From NCBI GenBank assembly GCA_021798135.1, contig JAJZYI010000003.1:1-32483 (forward strand): DNA of 32,483 bases, in the 5' to 3' direction. Shown one piece after another: positions 1 through 7,874 of this stretch. Under the pieces are notes generated by a model. That model did no database searches. It was given only the letters and a program-made list of their open reading frames with translations, and had not been told where the DNA came from. This DNA is from Actinomycetes bacterium. Lineage in GTDB: Bacteria; Actinomycetota; Acidimicrobiia; Acidimicrobiales; UBA8190. The stretch's first letter is position 1, and every line of letters starts with the position of its first letter. A program made the translations under genes and the position numbers.

Positions 1-33
1 GCCGGTGCCGGTGCCGGTGCCGGTGCCGGTGCC
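1..33. repeat. GCCGGT hexamer array, about 5.5 copies
   Basis: The window opens with about five and a half perfect copies of GCCGGT. On the minus strand it reads as alternating Pro and Ala codons in the tail of the transporter. The same hexamer recurs at 31471-31498, where it encodes Val-Pro repeats. The array may continue beyond the window. Confidence 0.9.
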
Positions 34-1055
34 TGGGCCTGCTCGCGGGACACGTCCGCCCGCCCGGCGCGCCGGCTGCGCCGCCCCGCGCCGCCACGCG
101 AGGGGGACGCTGCGCCCCCGCCCGGTGCAGCGCTCACGACGCCCGGGGCCTCACCACGGTGCAGGTCGGCCACCACGGGCGACCGGGCGAGGACCAGGCC
201 CCCGGCGCAGAGCAGCAGCAGCGACACCGACTCGATGACGCCCCTGCCGCCGGACGTCTGCAGCTGGTCGCCGAACAGGCCGATACCGATGCCGATCGAC
301 GCCAGGGGGTCCAGGATGACGAGCGTCGACTGCGACGCCGTGACCGGCCCGGCGTGGAAGGCGTTCTGCGCCAGGAAGACGCCGGCCAGCCCGGCGGCCG
401 CCATGGCGTACAGGGGCCAGTGCACGAAGATGCTGTCCCAGCGGTTCGACGCCAGGAGCATGACCTGCCGGATCAGCGACGCCGTGAAGGCGAACATGAC
501 GGCCGCCGACGCGCCGAACATCGCAGCCCGCCACTGTGGCGAGCCGAACTGGGCGAGCGCGACCGCGACGGCGCACGCGGCGAGCACGGAGAACGACACC
601 AGGCCCCACACCTCGAGGTCCGGGACGCGCGGACCCGGACGCGGGGACGCCGCCACCAGGAACACGGCCAGGCCACCGGCCCCGAGGACGGCGCCCGCCC
701 ACTCGCGCCAGTCGATGGGCAGCCGGAACCACAGGCCCAGGATCGCCACCAGGAACGGCAGCTCCAGGGTCAGCACGGGCTGCACCGAGCTCAACGGTCC
801 ATAGTGCAGGGCTGCGGCCTGGAAGACGAACCCCGCGGCCATCACGGCGAAGCCCAGCAGCCACACCTTGCGGCGCACCGCGTACGCCAGCAGCCGCAGG
901 CGCATCGACGCCTCCGCCGGCGCCTCGCGCACGCCGAGGCGCTGCAGGATCGTCGTCAGCGCGTTGGCCAGAGCCGCGCCGACCGCGAGCAGGTAGGCCA
1001 CACCCGTTGTTCTACCGCGTCGGGCGCCCGGATCGGCGCTCCGCGGCACCTCCAC
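1..1055 (-). CDS. DMT/EamA-family membrane transporter, 3' end cut by window
   Basis: Predicted inner-membrane carrier of the drug/metabolite transporter superfamily; the substrate cannot be told from sequence. About 351 residues are visible and the stop codon lies outside the window. The reading frame shows eight or more hydrophobic stretches, among them VAYLLAVGAALANALTTI near the N-terminus, LWGLVSF/VLAACAVAVAL-type helices in the middle and a final SLLLLCAGGLVLA helix, the 10-TM layout of two EamA halves. After the last helix comes a soluble low-complexity tail ending in Ala-Pro dipeptides made by a GCCGGT hexamer array at the window edge. I chose the GTG at 1055 because GGGGAG (1061-1066) lies 5 nt upstream; a second GTG at 1001, directly before the first helix, is the alternative. 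Family call is from hydropathy and general resemblance, not from a diagnostic motif. Confidence 0.72.
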   Translation of the reverse strand, partial: MEVPRSADPGARRGRTTGVAYLLAVGAALANALTTILQRLGVREAPAEASMRLRLLAYAVRRKVWLLGFAVMAAGFVFQAAALHYGPLSSVQPVLTLELPFLVAILGLWFRLPIDWREWAGAVLGAGGLAVFLVAASPRPGPRVPDLEVWGLVSFSVLAACAVAVALAQFGSPQWRAAMFGASAAVMFAFTASLIRQVMLLASNRWDSIFVHWPLYAMAAAGLAGVFLAQNAFHAGPVTASQSTLVILDPLASIGIGIGLFGDQLQTSGGRGVIESVSLLLLCAGGLVLARSPVVADLHRGEAPGVVSAAPGGGAASPSRGGAGRRSRRAGRADVSREQAQAPAPAPAPAP

Positions 1056-1082
1056 CAACACTCCCCGCGCGCACTGCCCGGA

Positions 1083-1096
1083 CGTGCGCGCGCACG
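1083..1096. other. 14-bp perfect palindrome in alternating purine-pyrimidine DNA
   Basis: CGTGCGCGCGCACG is a perfect palindrome in the 95-bp gap between rnhB and the transporter gene, followed at about 1115-1127 by a second short inverted repeat (CCGGA-CA-TCCGG). It could be an operator, a structured leader of the transporter mRNA, a weak terminator for rnhB, or chance in GC-rich DNA. No T-tract follows. Confidence 0.3.
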
Positions 1097-1150
1097 CACG
1101 CCCGCGCGCACGCCCGGACATCCGGACGCCCGCACGGCGTGCTCGCCGCC

Positions 1151-2083
1151 TCAGTCGACGGCCCGCCACCCGGGCGCGCCGCTCCCGGGCCACGGCAGCG
1201 CCGCCACGTAGGACCAGCTCCGCCGGTGCAGCGCCGTGGTGCCGTAGCCGTCCAGGGCACGGCGGTGGGCCGGCGACGGGTACCCCTTGTTCCGGTCGAA
1301 GTCGAACGGCGGGAAGTGCGGCGCCGCCCGCCGCATGATCCGGTCCCTCGTCACCTTGGCGAGCACGGACGCCGCGGCGACCGATGCGCACGTGCCGTCA
1401 GCCCGGACCACGGTGTGCACCGCCGGCCGCTGCCGGTCGCCGGCCGCGGGCCCCTGGCCGCCGCTCTCCACCGCGACGAGGTCGAGCGCCCGCGACGCGT
1501 AGTCGAGGTTCCCGTCGAGGATGAGCACGGACGGCCACCGGTCACCGGCCAACCCGCCGAGCGCGCGGGCGCACGCGAGCGCCAGCGCCCGCGTCATCCC
1601 GAGCTCGTCGCACTCCGACGGGCTCGCGTGGCCAACGGCCCATGTCGCGCACCAGCGGCCGACGGGCTCGAACATCGCTTCGCGCACCGGCTCGTCCAGC
1701 AGCTTGGAGTCCGCCAGGCCCGGCAGGATCGCGGCCCCGGGCGCGACGACGGCGACGCCCACGGAGACCGGGCCTGCCCAGGCGCCGCGGCCCACCTCGT
1801 CGACCCCGGCGACCAGGCAGCCGGGCAACGCCAGGGACGCCTCGGTGTCGAGCGTCGGGGTGGGCCGCCGCCCGCGCCGGGCGCCGGTGGTCGTGCCCTC
1901 GCCGCGGCCCGGCGTGCCGCCAGCCGGAGCCGTCCGGGTGCCGCCCGGGGTGCCGCCCGGGGTGCCGGCATGGGTGCCGGCCAGCCTGCCGGCCTGCGTG
2001 CCGGATTGCGTGCTGGCCGAACCTGTGGCAGCTCCCCTGCCATCTCCGCCTGCTGCCTTGCGCCGGCGGCTGGGTGCGCTCAT
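1151..2083 (-). CDS. rnhB: Ribonuclease HII
   Basis: Cytosolic endonuclease that cuts the RNA strand of RNA-DNA hybrids, including single ribonucleotides left in DNA. The 310-residue product has the full active site: D95 and E96 in GVDEVGRG, D190 in LILDGN and D247 in KVTRDR, followed by the typical NKGYPSPAHRRAL stretch and a C-terminal SWSYVAAL. The catalytic core starts near residue 87; what precedes it is a Gly/Thr/Ala-rich, repeat-like extension of about 85 residues, so the protein is longer than the usual 200-250. I took the ATG at 2083 because the reading frame further upstream runs antisense to the next gene and no other good start precedes the core. It is divergent from the small gene at 2153; the transporter gene follows 95 bp downstream on the same strand. 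Confidence 0.93.
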   Translation of the reverse strand: MSAPSRRRKAAGGDGRGAATGSASTQSGTQAGRLAGTHAGTPGGTPGGTRTAPAGGTPGRGEGTTTGARRGRRPTPTLDTEASLALPGCLVAGVDEVGRGAWAGPVSVGVAVVAPGAAILPGLADSKLLDEPVREAMFEPVGRWCATWAVGHASPSECDELGMTRALALACARALGGLAGDRWPSVLILDGNLDYASRALDLVAVESGGQGPAAGDRQRPAVHTVVRADGTCASVAAASVLAKVTRDRIMRRAAPHFPPFDFDRNKGYPSPAHRRALDGYGTTALHRRSWSYVAALPWPGSGAPGWRAVD

Positions 2084-2152
2084 GATGGTCGGGGCCGCTC
2101 GGCACGCAGCCTCGGCGGCCGGTCTCCCTCGACGTTGGAACGCCGGAGCGTG

Positions 2153-2704
2153 ATGCTCATGCCCACCGTCCTGCCCGACGAGGAAGCAACCGACCGCCGA
2201 CGGGCGCGGCGCCCGGTCACCGGCAAGCCACCGGCTGCCGCTGGCCCCCAGCAGCGCGATGTCGGCGCGTCGAGGCTCGCGCAGCGCCCCGCCCGGCACG
2301 CCACGGCCTTGGGCTCCGGCCCCGCGAACGCCGGGCCGGCTCCCCAGGCCTTCGTCCCCCCGAGCGCCGGGCCGGCTCCCCGGGCCGTCGGCACGGCCTC
2401 GGCGCTGCCTGCTGCCGCCACTCGGGCACGCTCCGTGCCGGACGGCCACGAGCGCCCGGCACGCGACGGCGCTGCACCGTTGGCGCCGCTCAGCGCCGGC
2501 ACCGGCCGCACTGCCACGCTCTGCGCGGGGACCTCCGTCGAGGTGCGCAACCGGTTCGTCGGGACCTGGTCCCGCGGCTTCGAGGTGGCCGAGCACCTCG
2601 ACGGCCGGTACCGGCTCCGGCGCCTCTCCGACGGCTGCGAGCTGCCGGGCCTGTTCGATCCCTCGGAGGTGCGCTCCGCCGCCGACCGGTCGCCCTGGAC
2701 CTGA
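2153..2704 (+). CDS. Small protein of unknown function, ordered C-terminal domain
   Basis: I do not recognise a named family. The product is 183 residues (181 if it starts at the second ATG, 2159). The first 120 residues are Ala/Pro/Arg-rich and probably disordered. The last 55 are compact, with alternating hydrophobic and charged positions (VEVRNRFVGTWSRGFEV, RYRLRRLSDGCELPGLF, DPSEVR), as in a small beta-barrel domain. GGAG at 2145-2148 is 4 nt before the ATG at 2153 and 10 nt before the one at 2159. The gene is divergent from rnhB and converges on cutA. The frame stays open far upstream, but that stretch is antisense to rnhB and is not credible. That the ordered tail is real coding sequence is an inference from its composition, which differs from the shadow frames. 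Confidence 0.7.
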   Translation: MLMPTVLPDEEATDRRRARRPVTGKPPAAAGPQQRDVGASRLAQRPARHATALGSGPANAGPAPQAFVPPSAGPAPRAVGTASALPAAATRARSVPDGHERPARDGAAPLAPLSAGTGRTATLCAGTSVEVRNRFVGTWSRGFEVAEHLDGRYRLRRLSDGCELPGLFDPSEVRSAADRSPWT

Positions 2705-2755
2705 ACGCACGCGTCGGGCCCTCCCGCGCCGTCACCGCCGCTCGCGCTCACCCAG

Positions 2756-2771
2756 CGCTCCTCAGGGAGCG
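2756..2771. terminator. Short hairpin at a convergent gene junction
   Basis: CGCTCC-TCAG-GGAGCG is a 6-bp perfect stem with a 4-nt loop. It contains the cutA stop codon and lies 52 bp past the stop of the convergent small gene. There is no T-tract, as is common in actinobacteria, so termination is an inference. Confidence 0.4.
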
Positions 2772-3085
2772 GTGCTCTCCGCCTCCACCCAGGCCAGGTA
2801 GTCACGGCCGCCCCCCACGATCGGCACGGCGACGACCTCCGGCACCTGGTAGCTGTGGACCTCGCCCACCAGCCCGGCGATCTGGTCGACCCGGATGCGC
2901 ACCGTCTTCAGCGTGCAGATCCATTCCGACGCTGTCGTCACCTCGCCGTCCCACCGGTAGGTCGAGCGCACCGGGCCCGCCACCTGGGCGCACGCGGCCA
3001 GCCGGCGCTCGACCGCCAACCGGCCGAGCCGCTCTGCCTCCTCGGCCGTGGGTGCGCTGACCTGGACGATGCACGGCTCGCTCAT
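2762..3085 (-). CDS. cutA: CutA1-like divalent-ion tolerance protein
   Basis: Small cytosolic protein of the trimeric CutA1 family, linked by name to copper and divalent-cation tolerance; the true biochemical role is unsettled. The 107-residue length is normal. Family signatures are present in order: MSEPCIVQVSAPTAEEAERL, the RRLAACAQV segment with its cysteine, STYRWDGEV, EWICTLKT and the C-terminal SYQVPEVVAVPIVGG followed by YLAWV. The ATG at 3085 begins right before the first beta strand and is 8 nt after a TACAGT -10 box, so the message is probably leaderless. It lies downstream of the acyl-CoA ligase gene on the same strand but with its own promoter, and it converges with the small gene at 2153-2704. 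Confidence 0.92.
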   Translation of the reverse strand: MSEPCIVQVSAPTAEEAERLGRLAVERRLAACAQVAGPVRSTYRWDGEVTTASEWICTLKTVRIRVDQIAGLVGEVHSYQVPEVVAVPIVGGGRDYLAWVEAESTAP

Positions 3086-3093
3086 CGCCCGTG

Positions 3094-3099
3094 ACTGTA
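3094..3099 (-). promoter_or_regulatory. -10 box (TACAGT) for leaderless cutA
   Basis: TACAGT on the minus strand ends 8 nt before the cutA ATG. The TANNNT match and the spacing place the transcription start at or next to the start codon. No convincing -35 was seen. Confidence 0.55.
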
Positions 3100-3185
3100 C
3101 GCGACCGGCACTGCGCACGGGCGCCCGCGCTCGGCGGATCCGTGCCACCTGCCGCGGTGACGGTCGGGCACGGCCGCGCCGGGCC

Positions 3186-3262
3186 CGCACCGCCGGCACC
3201 GACCGGGTCACCCACGGGCCTTCCTGCACCGGGTTCGCACCGCCGGCACCGACCGGGTCACC
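3186..3262. repeat. 27-bp perfect direct repeat spanning a stop codon
   Basis: Two identical 27-nt copies beginning CGCACCGCCGGCACCG lie at 3186-3212 and 3236-3262. The second covers the stop codon of the ligase gene (3258-3260), so its 3' end has been copied 50 bp downstream, into the ligase-cutA gap. This looks like a local duplication. Confidence 0.8.
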
Positions 3263-4889
3263 GCAGCTCGCTGCGGCGCACCTTGCCGAGGGCGGTGCGC
3301 GGCAGCGCGTCGACGATCCGGACCAGGCGCGGCCGCTTGTACGGCGCCAGGCGCGCCGCCGCCCACTGCAGCAGGCCGTGCTCGTCGACGCTCCCGCCGG
3401 CCGGCACCACCCAGGCGGTCACGACCTCGCCCCACTCCTCCGACGGTGTCCCGGTCACCGCTACCTCGGCGACGTCGGGATGCTCGACGAGGACCTGCTC
3501 GACCTCGCTCGGGTAGACGTTGAACCCACCCGAGATCACCAGGTCCCCGGCCCTGCCGAGGAGCCTGAGGTAGCCGTCCCGGTCGCAGGCGCCGAGGTCA
3601 CCGGTGCGGAACCAGCCGTCCCGACGCGACAGGGCCGTCGCGTCGGGGCGCTCCCAGTACCCGGCCCCCACGTTCGGGCCGCGCACGAGGACCTCGCCGT
3701 CGTCGTCGACCACCGCGTCGACCCCCGGCAGGCAGGCACCCACGCTCCCGGGACGCCGGTCGCCCTCGACGGGGTTCGACGTGTTCATGAGCGTCTCCGT
3801 CAGGCCGTACCGCTCCAGGACGACAACGCCGTCGCCGGACAGGCGCCGGTGCAGCGCGGCGTCGAGCGGCGCCGAGCCGGACACGCACAGCCGCAGCGCC
3901 GCCAGCTCGCGTGCCCGGCCGCCGCCCGCCAGCCGGTGGTACATCGTCGGGACGCCGAAGAAGAGGGTGGCCCGGTGCGAGACGGCGGCGTCCAGGACGT
4001 CACCCACGTCGAACGCAGGCAGCAGGACCGCCGAGGCGCCGGCGGCCAGCGTGCCGTACAGGCCGACGCACAGGCCGTGGCTGTGGAAGGTCGGCAGCGC
4101 GTGCACCAGGCGGTCTTCCGGCTCCCACCGCCAGGCCAGGCGCAGCGCCTCGGCGGAGGCCAGCAGGTTGCCGTGCGTCAGCATCGCCCCCTTGGGCGCC
4201 CCCGTGGTCCCCGACGTGTAGCCGATGAGCGCGAGCCGCTCGGCGCTGCCCGGCCCCGGGGCCGCCTGGCCGGCACCACCCGCCCGGGAGCCGGCACCAC
4301 CCGCCTGGCCGGCACCAGCCGCCTGGCCGGCACCAGCCGCCTGGCCAGCACCACCCGCCTGGCCGGCACCGGCCTCACCGCCCGGGCGGCGCCCACCGGC
4401 AGCACCGAAGCGGACCGGCGAGCGCAGGTCGGCGTCGACCGCCACCAGGTCGGCACGCAGGTGGCCGGCGACGGCGCCGATCCGGCCGGCAGCGGTGACG
4501 ACGGCGGCCGCGGGGCGGGCGTCCGCCACGATGTGGCCGAGCTCGCGCTCGGTGTACGCGGGGTTGGCCGGGACCACCACCATGCCGGCGGCGAGCGCCC
4601 CGATGTTGGCCACCACCGCCGCCAGGGAGGTCGGCACCGACCACAGGACGCGATCGCCGGCCTCGAGCCCCAGCGCCCGCAACCGGTCCGCTGCAACGGC
4701 CGTCCGCTCGGCCAGCTCACCGGCGCTCACCCACCGCCCCGCGCCACCGGTCCCGTCGAACAGGACGGCGCGGCCCGGCTCCTCCGACCACAGGCGTTGC
4801 CATCGAGCCACCAGCGACCCCTCGGCCACCAGGGCAGCCGGGTCCTGGCGCACCCCGTGCACCGCCGGACCGGCCACCTGAGCGCGCAT
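3258..4889 (-). CDS. AMP-forming acyl-CoA ligase, malonyl-CoA synthetase (MatB)-like
   Basis: Adenylate-forming enzyme that would activate a carboxylic acid with ATP and join it to CoA. The 543-residue product has the P-loop YTSGTTGAPKGAML, the A5 motif ERYGLTETLMNTSNP, the hinge GWFRTGDLG, RLLGRAGDLVISGGFNVYP and the C-terminal catalytic lysine in RTALGKVRR. The stretches HALPTFHSHGLCVGLYGTL and LMNTSNPVEGDRRPGSVG are those of MatB-type malonyl-CoA synthetases, so malonate or methylmalonate is the best guess, not proven. A Gly/Ala/Gln-rich insert from an 18-bp repeat sits just before the P-loop. The ATG at 4889 is 6 nt after TACGGT, so probably leaderless. Divergent from the mannosidase gene; the two promoters share 163 bp. 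Confidence 0.88.
   Translation of the reverse strand: MRAQVAGPAVHGVRQDPAALVAEGSLVARWQRLWSEEPGRAVLFDGTGGAGRWVSAGELAERTAVAADRLRALGLEAGDRVLWSVPTSLAAVVANIGALAAGMVVVPANPAYTERELGHIVADARPAAAVVTAAGRIGAVAGHLRADLVAVDADLRSPVRFGAAGGRRPGGEAGAGQAGGAGQAAGAGQAAGAGQAGGAGSRAGGAGQAAPGPGSAERLALIGYTSGTTGAPKGAMLTHGNLLASAEALRLAWRWEPEDRLVHALPTFHSHGLCVGLYGTLAAGASAVLLPAFDVGDVLDAAVSHRATLFFGVPTMYHRLAGGGRARELAALRLCVSGSAPLDAALHRRLSGDGVVVLERYGLTETLMNTSNPVEGDRRPGSVGACLPGVDAVVDDDGEVLVRGPNVGAGYWERPDATALSRRDGWFRTGDLGACDRDGYLRLLGRAGDLVISGGFNVYPSEVEQVLVEHPDVAEVAVTGTPSEEWGEVVTAWVVPAGGSVDEHGLLQWAAARLAPYKRPRLVRIVDALPRTALGKVRRSELR
4264..4374. repeat. 18-bp minisatellite inside the acyl-CoA ligase gene
   Basis: Six imperfect copies of an 18-bp unit (GCCTGGCCGGCACCACCC-like, one copy 3 bp longer) encode a Gly/Ala/Gln/Arg-rich spacer ahead of the ATP-binding loop. 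All copies keep the reading frame. The spacer probably forms a flexible loop between strands of the N-terminal domain. Confidence 0.85.
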
Positions 4890-4895
4890 GAGCGC

Positions 4896-4901
4896 ACCGT
4901 A
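4896..4901 (-). promoter_or_regulatory. -10 box (TACGGT) for leaderless acyl-CoA ligase gene
   Basis: TACGGT on the minus strand is 6 nt before the ATG at 4889. Spacing and TANNNT form agree with a leaderless transcript. Confidence 0.5.
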
Positions 4902-5040
4902 CCGGCGGGCCGGGTGGCGTGGCGAGCCTGCCCCGCCGCGCCGCCTCGACCTCCCTCCACGGGCTTCGACACCGGCCCATCGGCCCGCGCCCGGACCGGG
5001 GGCGACCCCGCGACCGCCGGCCGAAGGGGCCAGCGGGACC

Positions 5041-5046
5041 TAGCAT
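5041..5046 (+). promoter_or_regulatory. -10 box (TAGCAT) for leaderless mannosidase gene
   Basis: TAGCAT is 6 nt before the ATG at 5053. No ribosome-binding site is present between them, so the message probably starts at or near the A of the ATG. Confidence 0.5.
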
Positions 5047-5052
5047 GCCGCC

Positions 5053-7752
5053 ATGGCCCGACGAGTCGCCGTCGTCCCGCACACCCACTGGGACCGGGAG
5101 TGGTACGCGCCGTTCGAGACGTTCCGGCTCCGGCTGGTCGACACCCTCGACGGCCTCCTCACCCTCCTCGAGGACGACCCCTCGTACCGCCACTTCCTGC
5201 TCGACGGTCAGCTGGCCATGGTCGACGACTACCTGCAGGTACGGCCCGAGGAGGAGCCGCGCCTGCGACGACTGGCCTCGGCCCAGCGCCTGACCGTCGG
5301 TCCGTGGTACGTGCTCATGGACGAGTTCCTCGTCTCCGGCGAGACCATCCTCCGCAACCTGCAAGCCGGCACGGCACGCGCCGCCGAGCTGGGCGGCGCC
5401 ATGGCCGTCGGCTACCTGCCCGACATGTTCGGCCACGTCGCGCAGATGCCGCAGATCCTCGCCCTGGCCGGCATCGAGCACGCCGTGGTCTGGCGCGGTG
5501 TCCCGAGCGCGGTCGGCCGCACCGCCTTCTGGTGGGAGGCGCCCGACGGTTCCACCGTGCGGGCCGAGTACCTCCCCACCGGGTACGGCAACGGGGCAGG
5601 CATCCCCGACGACGCCACCACCCTGCTGCGCCGACTGCGCGAGCACGTCGCCGCCGTCGAGCCGTTCCTGGCGGACGGCCTGCTGTACATGAACGGCACG
5701 GACCACCAGGCCCCGCAGCCGTGGCTGGGCCGCGTCGTCGCCGAGGCCAACGCCCTGCAGGACGACCTGCACCTCGAGATCACCTCCCTGCCCGCCTACC
5801 TCGCCGGCGCGCCGACCGACGGCCTGCCACGCTGGCGCGGCGAGCTTCGGTCCGGGTTCCGCGCCAACGTGCTCATGGGCGTCGCGTCCACACGGGTGGA
5901 CGTGAAACAGGCGGCGGCCGCCGCCGAGCGCGCCCTGGAGCGCAGGGCGGAGCCGCTGGCGGCGCTGTTCGGGAACCCGGACCGGCGCCCCGAGCGCCTG
6001 CTCGAGCTGGCCTGGCGCCAGGTGCTCCGCAACGCCGCGCACGACTCGATCTGCGCCTGCTCGGTGGACGAGGTCGCCGACGCGGTGCTCGGACGCTACG
6101 CCGATGCCACCGCCATCGCCGAGGGCGTGGCCGACAGGGCCCTGGCCGACCTGGCCGCCTCGATGGCGGAGGCCGGGACGGTGGTGGTGAACCCCTCGGC
6201 CAGGCCTCGCCACGAGCTGGTGGAGCTCGTCATGACCGGCGACGTCCCCGACGAGGTGCAGGTCCTGGAGGAGCCCGCCGCCGCCTTCGGCATCCCCCGG
6301 GGTCTCGGCACCCTCACGCTCGACGCCGGCACGGTGCGCTCGATCGTGGGCCTGCTGCCCGACGGCAGCCGGATCGACGACCAGACGTGGATCCACGAGG
6401 TGCGGGTGGCGGAGGACGACACGGGCCTCGACATCACCATCGCGCTCGGCCCGGAGGAGCGCTCGGACGTCGACGTGCGCGGCGTGCGCACCGACCTGCT
6501 GACCCGCCTGCAGGCCCGGCCCGACGCGCCCGTCCGCGTCCGCCTCGACCAGCCGCCCTCGCGCCGGGTCCTGGCCCGGGTGGGCCCGGTCCCGGGCTTC
6601 GGCTGGAGGCACGCCACGCCCGTTCGCGCCGAGCATCCCGTGCGCGCCCACCGGCCCGGCGGGCACGACGGGCCGCTCGTGATGGGCAACGGCCTGGTCG
6701 AGGTGGTCGTGGACCCGGCTACGGGGACGTTCGCCGTCGACGGGCTGCCGGGCTTCGGGCGCCTCGTCGACGTCGGCGACCTGGGCGACTCCTACAACTA
6801 CTCGCCGCCCGACACCGACGTCGTCGTCGACAGCCCCGATCGGGTGGTCGTCACCGAAGGCGACGCCGGGCCCCTGCGCGCCACGGCCACCGTCGTCGCG
6901 TCGTACACCTGGCCCGACCACGTCGACGGACCCAGCCGCGCCCGCGTGGGCAGCACGGCCGTGGAGATCACGACCACCGTCGAGGTCCGGGCCGACGATC
7001 CTGCCGTCCGCGTGGAGACCACGTTCGTCAACGCCTGCCGGGACCATCGCCTCCGCGTCCACCTGCCGCTGCCCAGGCCGGCGGAGCGCTCCGAGGCCGA
7101 GTGCGCCTTCGCCGTCGTGGAGCGGGGCCTCCAGGCCGAGGGGCGTGCCGAGGAGCTCGGCCTGCCCACGTTCCCGTCACGCCGGTTCGTGCGGGCGGGC
7201 GGGCTCACGGTGGTCCACGACGGCCTCTGCGAGTACGAGCTCGTCGACGTCCGCGGCGACGCCGGGGACGCCCACCCGGCCCGGGCGCACGAACTGGCCC
7301 TGACGGTCCTGCGGGCCACCGGCATGCTCTCGCGCCTCGGCATGGCGTACCGCCCGATGCCGGCCGGTCCGCTCACCCCCGTTCCCGGCCTGCAGATGCT
7401 GGGCACGACGGTCCGGGCTCGCTACGCGGTGCGGCTCGGGGCGGGTGACCCGTACGCGCTGGCGGACGAGGTGCTGCTGCCGATGCCGGCGGTCCACACG
7501 CTCGGCGGCGGCGACCGGCCACCTGTTGGACAGGCCCTGGACGTCACCGGCGCCGAGGTGTCGAGCGTCAGGCGCGTGCCCGGCGGCCTGTTGGTCCGCG
7601 TCTTCAACCCCGGCGCGGCGGCGAGCCGGGTGGGCCTGGGCGGCCGCAGCGGCTGGCTCGTCGACCTGCGTGGCAGGCCCCTGGAGCGCGTGGAGGACGC
7701 CTTCGACCTCCGGCCGTTCGGCATCGCCACGCTCCACCTCGCCACGGCCTGA
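5053..7752 (+). CDS. Glycoside hydrolase family 38 alpha-mannosidase
   Basis: Zinc-dependent retaining alpha-mannosidase, 899 residues, with no signal peptide, so probably cytosolic. The N-terminal catalytic domain opens with VVPHTHWDREWY, whose H12 and D14 are zinc ligands; D124 in GYLPDMFGHVAQMPQI fits the nucleophile and fourth metal ligand, and H330 in NAAHDSICACSVDEV is the last zinc ligand. A middle helical bundle follows, then long beta-rich C-terminal domains ending at RPFGIATLHLATA. Length matches bacterial GH38 enzymes of the type that trim mannosylglycerate or short manno-oligosaccharides; the substrate is not visible. The gene stands alone: divergent from the ligase gene, convergent with gpsA, with no sugar transporter next to it. 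A -10 box 6 nt before the ATG indicates a leaderless mRNA. Confidence 0.94.
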   Translation: MARRVAVVPHTHWDREWYAPFETFRLRLVDTLDGLLTLLEDDPSYRHFLLDGQLAMVDDYLQVRPEEEPRLRRLASAQRLTVGPWYVLMDEFLVSGETILRNLQAGTARAAELGGAMAVGYLPDMFGHVAQMPQILALAGIEHAVVWRGVPSAVGRTAFWWEAPDGSTVRAEYLPTGYGNGAGIPDDATTLLRRLREHVAAVEPFLADGLLYMNGTDHQAPQPWLGRVVAEANALQDDLHLEITSLPAYLAGAPTDGLPRWRGELRSGFRANVLMGVASTRVDVKQAAAAAERALERRAEPLAALFGNPDRRPERLLELAWRQVLRNAAHDSICACSVDEVADAVLGRYADATAIAEGVADRALADLAASMAEAGTVVVNPSARPRHELVELVMTGDVPDEVQVLEEPAAAFGIPRGLGTLTLDAGTVRSIVGLLPDGSRIDDQTWIHEVRVAEDDTGLDITIALGPEERSDVDVRGVRTDLLTRLQARPDAPVRVRLDQPPSRRVLARVGPVPGFGWRHATPVRAEHPVRAHRPGGHDGPLVMGNGLVEVVVDPATGTFAVDGLPGFGRLVDVGDLGDSYNYSPPDTDVVVDSPDRVVVTEGDAGPLRATATVVASYTWPDHVDGPSRARVGSTAVEITTTVEVRADDPAVRVETTFVNACRDHRLRVHLPLPRPAERSEAECAFAVVERGLQAEGRAEELGLPTFPSRRFVRAGGLTVVHDGLCEYELVDVRGDAGDAHPARAHELALTVLRATGMLSRLGMAYRPMPAGPLTPVPGLQMLGTTVRARYAVRLGAGDPYALADEVLLPMPAVHTLGGGDRPPVGQALDVTGAEVSSVRRVPGGLLVRVFNPGAAASRVGLGGRSGWLVDLRGRPLERVEDAFDLRPFGIATLHLATA

Positions 7753-7858
7753 CGGCGACGCGCGGACCGCCGCGCTGCACGCGCAGCCACCCGCCGCCGC
7801 AGGCGCGCACCGCTGCCCGGCGCCCGAACGCCCGGGACCACCTGGGGCGGGACGCTCC

Positions 7859-7874
7859 GGCGCCGCTCAGCGCC
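7859..7874. terminator. Small hairpin at the mannosidase-gpsA junction
   Basis: GGCGC-(6 nt)-GCGCC, a 5-bp stem with the gpsA stop codon in the loop, sits where the convergent mannosidase and gpsA genes meet. It is short and has no T-tract. It is listed because similar stop-codon hairpins occur at other convergent junctions here. Confidence 0.25.

Noticed and set aside
536-2152. Long plus-strand open frame leading into the small gene at 2153
   Set aside because: It is antisense to the transporter and rnhB genes, is Arg/Pro-rich without ordered segments, and is a normal side effect of very high GC. Only the part from 2153 on has plausible protein character and a ribosome-binding site.
3048-7448. 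Plus-strand open frame of more than 1400 codons
   Set aside because: It crosses cutA antisense, the ligase antisense and the mannosidase in another frame. Its composition is that of a shadow frame.
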